The notes beneath the pieces were generated by a model. The model saw only the letters and a program-made list of their open reading frames with translations. It did not search any database and was not told the DNA's origin. From Ichthyosporea sp. XGB-2017a (taxonomy: Eukaryota; Opisthokonta; Ichthyosporea), in assembly GCA_002811675.1 (NCBI GenBank), contig PDIM01010346.1, positions 76,577 through 97,761 on the forward strand: 21,185 bases of DNA, read 5' to 3'. Of the stretch, positions 8,040 to 14,658 are shown in pieces (the stretch's first letter is position 1; the number at the start of each line of letters is the position of its first letter). The position numbers and the translations under genes are program-made.

Positions 8040-8169
8040 ATAACCCTAGTTAGTTATCATAACCCTAGCTTGCATAACCCTAGGGTTTTAGCAAGGCTCC
8101 TCAAGGAGCGTTAGGATTAGGGTTAGGGTTCTCCTTGGGCTCCTTGGCACACCATAACCCTAGCTTGCA
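8040..8169. repeat. Cluster of telomere-like AACCCTAG / TTAGGG motifs
   Basis: ATAACCCTAG occurs at 8040-8049, 8059-8068, 8074-8083 and 8154-8163. The opposite orientation, TTAGGATTAGGGTTAGGGTT, is at 8111-8130. The 17-nt sequence CATAACCCTAGCTTGCA is repeated exactly at 8058-8074 and 8153-8169. Possible readings are telo-box-type promoter elements for TRMT11, a short interstitial telomeric repeat, or the template of a telomerase RNA. None is proven. Confidence 0.75.
8102..8137. repeat. Hairpin with a telomeric-repeat loop
   Basis: The arms CAAGGAG (8102-8108) and CTCCTTG (8131-8137) enclose the G-rich TTAGG/TTAGGG stretch. Four G runs (GG, GGG, GGG and the GGG at 8137-8139) could also form a quadruplex. 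A competing local palindrome, GCTCCT-ca-AGGAGC (8096-8109), overlaps the left arm. Confidence 0.55.
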
Positions 8170-8246
8170 AAATATATTTGGAAGCTCATTATTTTTTTTA
8201 TTTTTTATTTTTTTTTTTCTCGAGAAGTTTTTGTCTGGGTCGCTAC

Positions 8247-8273
8247 CGCTCCTTGGTGTCATCAAAAGGAGCG
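8247..8273. repeat. 8-bp inverted repeat
   Basis: CGCTCCTT (8247-8254) pairs with AAGGAGCG (8266-8273) around an 11-nt loop. The arms are members of the dispersed family found across 8103-8292: CTCCTTGG at 8131, 8140, 8249 and 8285, and AAGGAGCGTTA at 8103 and 8266. Confidence 0.6.
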
Positions 8274-8294
8274 TTACAGTAGTTCTCCTTGGTT

Positions 8295-8386
8295 GGTACA
8301 GTAGTACAGTTGCAGATTCCTCATAATTACATAATATATTATGTAATTCGTTGCAGGTGAGGTGAGGTAGCTGTGTACTACGTACC
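8295..8386. repeat. Perfect 24-bp palindrome nested in a larger imperfect inverted repeat
   Basis: Positions 8325-8348 equal their own reverse complement over 24 bp (left half AATTACATAATA). Around it, GGTACAGTAGTACAG (8295-8309) is matched in inverted orientation by CTGTGTACTACGTACC (8371-8386), with small indels. The two symmetry centres lie within about 4 nt of each other. The region could extrude as a cruciform or bind a dimeric factor. There is no coding or transposase signal here. Confidence 0.75.
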
Positions 8387-8481
8387 AGTTACCACTCCTA
8401 GTTCTCTCACTTTCTCACTTCGCAGGGGCTGCAGCGTGTAATTCAGCCGGGCCGGTAATTACTAATTTTTCTCGAGGTCGG

Positions 8482-8502
8482 GGCCCCCGGTGGCGGGGGG
8501 CC
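8482..8502. repeat. All-GC 7-bp hairpin in a GC-rich island
   Basis: GGCCCCC (8482-8488) pairs with GGGGGCC (8496-8502) around a 7-nt loop. Outer CTCG (8471-8474) and CGAG (8502-8505) add a further short pairing that overlaps the inner stem by one base. The surrounding stretch, about 8420-8530, is far more GC-rich than the rest of the intergenic DNA. Confidence 0.6.
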
Positions 8503-9011
8503 GAGCAAAAAGCGATGAAAAGAAGCGGAGCTAGCGAAGTCGATGGCCTGCATGCAAGTACAATGGAATTTAAAATCAAAAAGGGAAGAACGGCCCACTC
8601 GAGAGACGTCGAGGGATCCAAATTTTTCTATTTATGGCAAGTGTTATTTCCTATTTTTTTGGCTTTTTTATAATTTCTTTTTGTTTTGTTTTCTACGCTG
8701 CTGTGTGCAATTACTATAAGACAACTATTGTAATTAGAGTAGCCCTGAGGCAACCATTGAACAACACTTCCTTGAGGGTTTTATTTTTTTTTTTTTCTTG
8801 GGTTTGTTTGGTTTTTTTAATCTTGATTCCTCTTTTATCAAGTTGCTGTTTGCTTCTTTTTTTTTGTTTTTGTTTTTTTTTATTTTTGGTTTGCTCGTAG
8901 TATTTTTTTAAAGGCATCTCATTAAGCTCATGAAGATCATTAATTGTACATCTCAAGTATACGTGGTCTTGTGATTTTGATCTGGTTTTTATTGATTAGA
9001 CTTGCGTCTAG

Positions 9012-9019
9012 TATATAAA
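9012..9019 (+). promoter_or_regulatory. TATA box of the histidine kinase gene
   Basis: TATATAAA lies 49 nt before the ATG at 9069. With a usual TATA-to-start distance of about 30 nt, the 5' leader would be only about 20 nt. The same octamer sits at nearly the same distance (48 nt) before the gene at 14659. Confidence 0.6.
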
Positions 9020-9068
9020 TTACTCTCTTGTATTTTAAGTACGGGAGGTTGAGGGCTTGGGACGAGAT

Positions 9069-12000
9069 ATGTCATCTTCGTTGACCACCGCACTTTTGGG
9101 TGCTGGTCTCGCTGGAACGGGTTTTCTTATGATTCAGAAGTTTTATCCTGAACTTCTCGGTAGCACTGGAAATAAGAATGCTGGAAGCAATTGCAAAGAT
9201 GAGGATGTCATTGACGAAAGAGTGTTGTCGCTGAAGAATGAGTTGGAGATGGCGAACAAGATGCATGAACTTGAATTGAAACAAATCAAACTTGACTGTA
9301 TGGCAGAGGGACAAGCGAAGATGATGCAAGCAATGAACGACCTTGAAGAACGGAGGAATGAAATTAATGTGAAAATACAAAAATATGAAAGATTGATTAA
9401 TGACCAAGAAGCATTGCTGCGTAAGCAGAAGGAAGATACTGGTGGACAAGAGGGTCTGAAGGGCGTTGATGAGGAAACTTATCATCAATATAAGCTTTCT
9501 GATCGAAGACTTAACGCAATTTTGGAAACATCTGTTGATGGGATTATTGCTATTTCGGATATGGGAGCTGTTGAAATTTACAGTACTGGGGCTGAGAAAA
9601 TATTTGGATATTCCAAGAATGAGGTGCTTGGTAAGAACATTAAAATGCTGATGGCTAAACAGCACGCTGACGAACATGACAGGTACTTGAGAGTGTATAG
9701 AGAAGGAGGTGTCCGCAGAGTTATAGGATCTAGAAGAGAAGTTTTTGGGATGCGCAAGAGTGGGGAGGTATTTCCGCTCGAGTTGTCAGTTTCCGAGGCT
9801 TTTGTAAATGAGCAGTCGATATTTACTGCGTTTCTTCGTGATTTAAGTGCCAGTAAGAAAATGCAGGCAGAGGAAGAACACTTTTTTACTAGATCAAGAG
9901 ATCTAATTGCTATTACGAAGCACGGCAATTTTATAGAATTCAATGATAGCTGGACAAGAGATTTAGGCTGGGGACGAGCACAACTAATGCAAAGGCATAT
10001 ATCTCGAATTGTTCATCCGGATCATGTTTCTACTGTTATAAAATGTTTCGAAGAACTCCAGGAAGGACACATTGAGCACAAAATCTTGCAAGCAAAATTT
10101 CTAACTACCATACCAGGCTTAGAATTCCAATGGCTCGAATGCTCATTAACAAGTGGTGAAGATGAGAATGTGTATGTTACTGGAAGAAATGTAACTGTAC
10201 AGAAAGAAATTGAAACAGAACTAATTAGAGCGAAAGAGCTTGCAATGGAAGCGGCAGAGGCAAAGACAAACTTTTTAGCAAACATGTCTCATGAGATTAG
10301 AACACCAATGAATGGGGTTATTGGAATGACAGGGTTGCTTTTGAAAACGGACCTTGACAGAACGCAGATTGAGTTTGTAGAAACTATTCGTGTTAGTGGG
10401 GAGCATCTTTTGAATGTCATTAACGACATTTTGGACTTCTCTAAGGTTGAGTCTAACAACCTTTCGCTGGAGTGTCAAATATTTGACCTAAATGCCTGTG
10501 TAGAGGAAGTTGTGGATATCATTACTTCCAATGTTGGCCTCAAAGATTTGGATCTTGCGTATAATATTGACCAAAATGTTCCCCAATGTATTTGTGGGGA
10601 TATAACGAGGGTGAGACAAATTCTTGTGAATATTGTTGGAAATGCCATTAAGTTCACGTCGAAAGGCTTCTGTGTTTTATCCATACATTCAGAACCATTT
10701 GTGCCACCTGAAGACCCCAGTGCATTGAGCTCCCACGTAAAAAGTCAGTTGGAATCCTTGGATGGTGAACAGTTAGTGAAAGTTACATTTACTGTCAAGG
10801 ATACTGGTTGTGGTATGACACCAGAGGGGTTGGCCAAGCTGTTCAAGCCATTTTCCCAGGCTGATGGGTCTACTACAAGAAAGTATGGAGGAACTGGACT
10901 TGGTCTAGTTATAAGCCAGAAACTTGCTAAGCTAATGGGGGGAGGTATTGAGATTGAAAGCGAACTTGGAGTGGGAACTACAGTGTCGTTTAGCTTAGTT
11001 AGTAGAACAGCTAGTATTATAAAGTCAGATGTACTTGAAAGAGTCAATTTTCTCAGAAAGAAGAAAATTTGCATCGTGGAAGATAGTGATGTCAATCGCA
11101 AAATCATTGTTGACTTATGTGAAGGTTGGGGCCTTCAGGCAACGGCTTTTGACCATTCAAGAAAGCTTCTTGATTCCATTGAAAATGGCGATCCTTTTGA
11201 TTACGACGTTATCGCTCTTGATCTTTGTCTGCCTGAAATGGATGGCGTGGCTTTAGCAAAAAAATTAAAGGACCCTGAAAATGCAATCAAGGGCCAAGTT
11301 CCCCCAATGATTCTTATCAGTTCTGTTGATTTTCGAACCACGAAGAAAGATGCTGGACTTTCGCATTTTATGTGCACCATTAGAAAGCCAATGAAACAAT
11401 CTTCTCTTTTAAGGGCTCTGTGTGATGCATTAAAGCCAGCCTTACCTTCTTCGACTAACGCTATGACGCAAAGTTTGGGGCATGGAAAAATCCTAGCAGG
11501 AAGGTTTCCGCATATGAGTATTCTTGTTGTGGAAGATAACCGCGTTAATCAAATTGTAGCTCTAAGTCTGTTAAAATCTTTTGGTTTTGTAGCCGATGTG
11601 GCGGGAAATGGCGTGGAAGCCATTCAAGCGCTTCGTCGGCAAGCTTACGACCTTATATTTATGGATGTTCAGATGCCAGAAATGGATGGACATCAGGCAA
11701 CTCGTAAAATTAGGGAAGATTGGAAGAATAGTAGGCATCCTCCTATAATCATTGCTATGACCGCAAATGCCATGCAAGGGGATCGAAATGCTTGCTTTGA
11801 TGCAGGGATGGATGACTATGTAAGTAAACCCCTTCTGGAGCCAGAGCTGTGTGCTATTCTGGAGAAAGTGGGGGAACAGATTAGACAGAGAAAGCCGTTG
11901 GCTGAAAACTATGACGTGCCTCATGAAACAGTTAGCTATTTTCATGACGACGATACTGTTGATACAACCGATACGCCAGTTTTAAATATCTCAATTCTGA

Positions 12001-12302
12001 ACGGTATTCCTCCTGATTCCCGTGTAGAAGCAGTATCTGCATTTAGAGAAGTTGCACCGGATCTAATTGAATCCATTAGCAAACTTGTAACCAAAAACGA
12101 CGTGGCTGGATTGAAGAAAGACGTTCATTCGCTCAAAGGCTGCTCTTTATCTGTCGGACTAGCTCGACTGGGACAAATCTGCCTGGAAATGGAAAACAAT
12201 GTCAAGCATCATGAGTTTCTTCGACTCCACAGTCTCTTAAAAGATCTTGAAACGTGCTACAAGCTGTCAATAATTGAGCTGAGCGATTTCATGGGCCAGT
12301 AG
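9069..12302 (+). CDS. Hybrid histidine kinase, PAS-PAS-HisKA-HATPase-REC-REC-HPt
   Basis: This 1077-residue, intronless sensor kinase carries a whole phosphorelay. Residues 6-23 form one hydrophobic segment, probably a membrane anchor. A charged coiled-coil-like region follows (about 48-125), then PAS1 (about 146-265) and PAS2 (about 275-380). The HisKA H-box is SHEIRTPMNG with His408. The ATPase has DITRVRQILVNIVGNAIKFT, DTGCGM and GGTGLGL. REC1 keeps VED, phosphoacceptor Asp718 (DLCLPEMDG) and the RKP lysine. REC2 has VVEDN, Asp866 (DVQMPEMDG) and SKP. HPt has HSLKG with His1020. All phosphotransfer residues are present, so it should be active and able to pass phosphate to a separate response regulator. 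PAS1 resembles the FixL haem domain. The ATG at 9069 is chosen because the longer frame starts only at TTG and a TATA box lies 49 nt upstream. Confidence 0.96.
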   Translation: MSSSLTTALLGAGLAGTGFLMIQKFYPELLGSTGNKNAGSNCKDEDVIDERVLSLKNELEMANKMHELELKQIKLDCMAEGQAKMMQAMNDLEERRNEINVKIQKYERLINDQEALLRKQKEDTGGQEGLKGVDEETYHQYKLSDRRLNAILETSVDGIIAISDMGAVEIYSTGAEKIFGYSKNEVLGKNIKMLMAKQHADEHDRYLRVYREGGVRRVIGSRREVFGMRKSGEVFPLELSVSEAFVNEQSIFTAFLRDLSASKKMQAEEEHFFTRSRDLIAITKHGNFIEFNDSWTRDLGWGRAQLMQRHISRIVHPDHVSTVIKCFEELQEGHIEHKILQAKFLTTIPGLEFQWLECSLTSGEDENVYVTGRNVTVQKEIETELIRAKELAMEAAEAKTNFLANMSHEIRTPMNGVIGMTGLLLKTDLDRTQIEFVETIRVSGEHLLNVINDILDFSKVESNNLSLECQIFDLNACVEEVVDIITSNVGLKDLDLAYNIDQNVPQCICGDITRVRQILVNIVGNAIKFTSKGFCVLSIHSEPFVPPEDPSALSSHVKSQLESLDGEQLVKVTFTVKDTGCGMTPEGLAKLFKPFSQADGSTTRKYGGTGLGLVISQKLAKLMGGGIEIESELGVGTTVSFSLVSRTASIIKSDVLERVNFLRKKKICIVEDSDVNRKIIVDLCEGWGLQATAFDHSRKLLDSIENGDPFDYDVIALDLCLPEMDGVALAKKLKDPENAIKGQVPPMILISSVDFRTTKKDAGLSHFMCTIRKPMKQSSLLRALCDALKPALPSSTNAMTQSLGHGKILAGRFPHMSILVVEDNRVNQIVALSLLKSFGFVADVAGNGVEAIQALRRQAYDLIFMDVQMPEMDGHQATRKIREDWKNSRHPPIIIAMTANAMQGDRNACFDAGMDDYVSKPLLEPELCAILEKVGEQIRQRKPLAENYDVPHETVSYFHDDDTVDTTDTPVLNISILNGIPPDSRVEAVSAFREVAPDLIESISKLVTKNDVAGLKKDVHSLKGCSLSVGLARLGQICLEMENNVKHHEFLRLHSLLKDLETCYKLSIIELSDFMGQ

Positions 12303-12544
12303 AGCTTTGTTGTTTGGCGGCTCTTTGAAATTGCACGTGAGAAATATTAAAAACAAGGAAAACATAAAAAAAGGACCAGTATCCAGAAGCTGCGCGAGCA
12401 CTTTTGGTTTATTTTGTTTATGTTATTCTATTTTGTATTTCTTTCATTTCCTAACTGAACTAAACAAAACAACCAACTTTTGAACATAGTTCGTGGTTTG
12501 GTTCGGGTTCGATTGCAATCATCTAAACGAGGGAAATAAAAAAA
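12303..12544 (+). promoter_or_regulatory. Intergenic region, kinase 3' end and crotonase-gene promoter
   Basis: This 242-nt spacer has a possible polyadenylation signal ATTAAA (12346-12351) after the kinase stop. A T-rich stretch (about 12400-12455) and an A-rich leader then precede the ATG at 12545, the same T-then-A order as at other genes. No TATA box is seen. Confidence 0.5.
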
Positions 12545-13549
12545 ATGTATTCTTTGATAGGTTGGAGGAATCCACTTCTTTGGGTTCGTTTCGTGAACCC
12601 GCGGGCATCAATGAGTCACGTCAGATGGAATTTTCCGCAAAAAAGGGGATTGGCAACAGGTGAGAGCTGTTTTCAAAGTGTAAAGTATCGTGTGGAGGGA
12701 AGAGTAGCGCACATTTTCTTAAATCGACCAAAGCACTTCAATGCCATAGATCAACACATGCCGGGTGAGTTAGAAAAATGTGTCCAGATGGCAAATGATG
12801 ACAATCGAGTTCATGTGATTGTCCTGGGCGGGGAAGGGGAAGGCTTCTGTGGAGGTTATGATCTCAAACTATTTGCAGAGAAAAAAGGGAAAAATATAGG
12901 AGTGCAGTCTATGCCATGGGATCCGACAATCGATTACAAGATGATGAGATCCTTCACGGATAAGTACATGTCTTTATTCTATAGTTATAAGCCAACCATT
13001 GCCAAAGTGCACGGACACGCCGTGGCGGGAGGAAGTGATATAGCCCTGTGCTGTGATCTGGTGGTCATGGCCACCTCTGCCAAGATTGGCTATCCTCCGG
13101 CCCGGGTGTGGGGAATCCCAACCACATCCATGTGGGTGTACCGTCTAGGGATGGAAAAGGCAAAGCGAATGCTGTTCACAGGGGATTTGATTACCGGGCA
13201 GGAAGCCAAAGAAATGGGTCTTGTGCTTGAATGTGTTGATCCCGAAGAGATTAATCAATATGTGGACAAGCTTGCGGCTCGAATATCATCTGTACCTCAA
13301 AATCAGCTCATGATGTCAAAACTAGCAGTAAACCATGTTGCGGACAGAATGGGGCTAAATAGTTCCCAAACCCTCTCTACCTTTTTTGATGGGATTGCCC
13401 GCCACAGCCCCGAAGGGGTATGGTTTAAGGAAGAGGCTGAACTAAAAGGGTTTAAGAATGCTGTGCATCAACGCGACTGTGGTGAACCAATTGCGAAAGG
13501 AAGAGCGAAGTATGAGCAGACTAACCCCAATCAAGAGCACAACAAGTAA
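12545..13549 (+). CDS. Enoyl-CoA hydratase/isomerase (crotonase) family protein, probably mitochondrial
   Basis: This is a 334-residue single-exon protein. The first 40 or so residues are rich in Arg, Trp and Ser with almost no acidic residues, as in a mitochondrial presequence. The crotonase fold starts near VKYRVEGRVAHIFLNRPKHFNAID. The oxyanion-hole segments are FCGGYDL (101-107) and HGHAVAGGSDIA (156-167). Compared with classical enoyl-CoA hydratase, the first catalytic Glu position is Asp165 and the second is Pro185, in IGYPPARVWG. It may therefore not be an ordinary beta-oxidation hydratase, and the exact CoA substrate cannot be assigned. The IGYPPARVWGIPTTSMWVYRLG block is more like a bacterial-type crotonase subgroup than animal ECHS1 (from family memory, unchecked). 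Its 3' end is 59 nt from the convergent acylphosphatase. Confidence 0.93.
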   Translation: MYSLIGWRNPLLWVRFVNPRASMSHVRWNFPQKRGLATGESCFQSVKYRVEGRVAHIFLNRPKHFNAIDQHMPGELEKCVQMANDDNRVHVIVLGGEGEGFCGGYDLKLFAEKKGKNIGVQSMPWDPTIDYKMMRSFTDKYMSLFYSYKPTIAKVHGHAVAGGSDIALCCDLVVMATSAKIGYPPARVWGIPTTSMWVYRLGMEKAKRMLFTGDLITGQEAKEMGLVLECVDPEEINQYVDKLAARISSVPQNQLMMSKLAVNHVADRMGLNSSQTLSTFFDGIARHSPEGVWFKEEAELKGFKNAVHQRDCGEPIAKGRAKYEQTNPNQEHNK

Positions 13550-13608
13550 GTACATTACAAGAACAAATAGCACCCCTCTCTCTGCCGTTCTAGCTTTGCT
13601 TTTCTGAA

Positions 13609-14034
13609 TCAACGCCGAATGGCAAAATCAGAAAATTCCCTTTTTCCTAAAGCCATCAGCTTTCCGAAAACGCAATTTTCAATCTTTGACTTTGGGCTCC
13701 CGGTCTTCTCCAACCAAATTTTCCTACATCACACAAAAAGAGAAGAAAAAAAAAACAACGTAAAAAATCAATAAACAGTAATGAAGAGACAATGGATTTT
13801 GAGTAGATCCATTTTCACTTACATCTCATCCACAGCTGCCCGAACACCTTCAATTCTTCCCTCCACCGTGCCTCGGTCAGTGTTCCTACACCAACCCGTG
13901 ATCCTCGTCTTCGTCGCTTGTTTCATGGTGTACTTGCGGAAGAATACCCCTTGTACCCGCCCAAAAACTTCGAAATCACAACCATACACCTGAGTGTGGT
14001 CTCCTGGAGTAGCTGCTAAGGAGGGATTGGACAT
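13609..14034 (-). CDS. ACYP: Acylphosphatase (two exons)
   Basis: Exons 14034-13823 and 13723-13609 (minus strand) join as GAG AT|G AAA to give 108 residues. Acylphosphatase hydrolyses acyl-phosphates such as 1,3-bisphosphoglycerate and carbamoyl phosphate in the cytosol. The family signature FGRVQGVFFRKY (24-35) holds catalytic Arg33, and NTDRGTV (51-57) holds catalytic Asn51. The 18-residue spacing matches the Arg23/Asn41 pair of the animal enzyme. Exon 2 supplies the missing C-terminus, MKIWLEKTGSPKSKIENC, ending in FSDFAIRR, the equivalent of the FxI end. Read without splicing, the frame stops at 71 residues and looks truncated, because the donor GTAAGT contains an in-frame TAA. The TGA stop is at 13609-13611. 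A T-rich sense-strand tract (the plus-strand A run at 14140-14182) lies upstream. Confidence 0.95.
13724..13822 (-). other. Intron (99 nt) of acylphosphatase
   Basis: On the minus strand the donor is GAGAT|GTAAGTG and the acceptor is GTGATGTAG|GAAAA, preceded by a long pyrimidine tract. Splicing restores a full acylphosphatase C-terminus in frame, which strongly supports it. Confidence 0.93.
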
Positions 14035-14045
14035 TTTGGGATGAT

Positions 14046-14139
14046 TTACATAACCCTTTTGTCGTTTGGTTCATACAAAACACACACCACACAAACACAC
14101 AAAATCACAAATCAGGTTGCAGCAAAAAATTATAAATTG

Positions 14140-14184
<45 letters not shown>

Positions 14185-14283
14185 AAAAACATTTTTTGAA
14201 AAAAAAAAAAAAAAAGACCAGGAATTTTTTCATAGCAACGCAAGAATTTTCGACAGTGAAAATTATGAACATTACATAACCCT
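14046..14283. repeat. Pair of TTACATAACCCT motifs
   Basis: The 12-mer is exact at 14046-14057 and 14272-14283, 226 nt apart in the same orientation. On the acylphosphatase sense strand it reads AGGGTTATGTAA, with the first copy starting about 12 nt before the ATG. It shares the ATAACCCT core with four sites in the 8.04-8.17 kb region. Confidence 0.6.
14140..14215 (+). repeat. A homopolymer tracts (43 and 17 nt)
   Basis: A43 at 14140-14182 and A17 at 14199-14215 are separated by a short spacer containing T6. They are T runs on the acylphosphatase sense strand, about 105-180 nt upstream of its ATG. Run lengths may be assembly-uncertain. Confidence 0.85.
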
Positions 14284-14602
14284 AAAATGGCTCCATACAT
14301 TTAGTATAAGAAAAACTTTTTGAAATTATTTAGTTTGTGCCAGAATTTTTGTTTTTTTCTTTTGTAATTTCGCTTTTTTCTTTTTTCTTTTAGTTTTTTT
14401 CTTTTTTTTGCTGTGTTTACATGTTTCAAGTTCTTTTTTTTTGAGCAATTGTTTTCGATTTATTTTTTCATTTTTTTTATTGGATTTGGAAGTGAAATTG
14501 GAGTGAAGCTCCAAATCGGGAAACAATGGGTAGAATTTGTTGTTAAAGAGTTTCGCAAACAGTCGTTTTTTTTTTCTAAGAAACACACAAATACAGTATA
14601 TT

Positions 14603-14610
14603 TATATAAA
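14603..14610 (+). promoter_or_regulatory. TATA box of the giant ASH-like gene
   Basis: TATATAAA ends 48 nt before the ATG at 14659, nearly the same placement as at the histidine kinase gene (49 nt). Confidence 0.6.
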
Positions 14611-14658
14611 TTGATGAATGAAAGTGAAATCATAATTAGAAAAACAGAATAATTCAAA

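Larger units (their letters stand above)
7858..9068. other. Repeat- and palindrome-rich 1.2-kb spacer between TRMT11 and the histidine kinase
   Basis: This is the longest gene-free stretch in the window and lies between divergent genes. From left to right it holds a T run (about 7885-7902), A-rich sequence, a cluster of AACCCTAG/TTAGGG motifs (8040-8169), and dispersed copies of CTCCTTGG and AAGGAGCGTTA (8103-8292). It continues with a 24-bp palindrome (8325-8348), a markedly GC-rich part with hairpins (about 8420-8620), T-rich sequence (8640-8900) and a TATA box at 9012. The open frames here lack any recognisable domain. A structured non-coding RNA is possible, but none is identified. Confidence 0.65.
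14035..14658. promoter_or_regulatory. Divergent promoter spacer, acylphosphatase / giant ASH-like gene
   Basis: This 624-nt region has no gene. It contains A43 (14140-14182) and A17 (14199-14215) on the left, then T-rich sequence (about 14330-14480) on the right, so both genes have T-rich sense strands upstream. The 12-mer TTACATAACCCT occurs exactly twice (14046-14057 and 14272-14283). A TATA box is at 14603-14610. Open frames in both directions are Lys- or Phe-rich artefacts. Confidence 0.6.

Noticed and set aside
8470-8612. Series of restriction-site-like palindromes (CTCGAG, GGGCCC, GCTAGC, GCATGC, GACGTC, GGATCC), raising the idea of a cloning-vector polylinker.
   Set aside because: The sites are scattered over about 140 nt with no recognisable vector order or backbone, and the flanks are typical of this genome. 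A vector screen would settle it.
8415-8621. Minus-strand 68-codon open frame in the GC-rich island.
   Set aside because: It has no domain or homologue that I recognise, and GC-rich sequence lowers stop density, so it is not supported as a gene.
12495-12520. tRNA B-box-like GGTTCGATTG; a similar GGGATTCGAAT occurs at about 2642-2652.
   Set aside because: Neither has the complementary T-stem arm nor an A-box at the right distance, so they are not tRNA genes.
13546-13772. Strong donor-like GTAAGTA at the crotonase stop codon, followed by an acceptor-like TTCTAG and about 59 open codons, suggesting an extra crotonase exon.
   Set aside because: The downstream open frame lies largely antisense to acylphosphatase exon 2 (13609-13723) and its intron. 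The putative intron would be only 48 nt with no clear branch point, and the added peptide has no domain character.
13781-13993. Plus-strand open frame opposite acylphosphatase.
   Set aside because: It is the antisense shadow of acylphosphatase exon 1, which carries the family's catalytic motifs.
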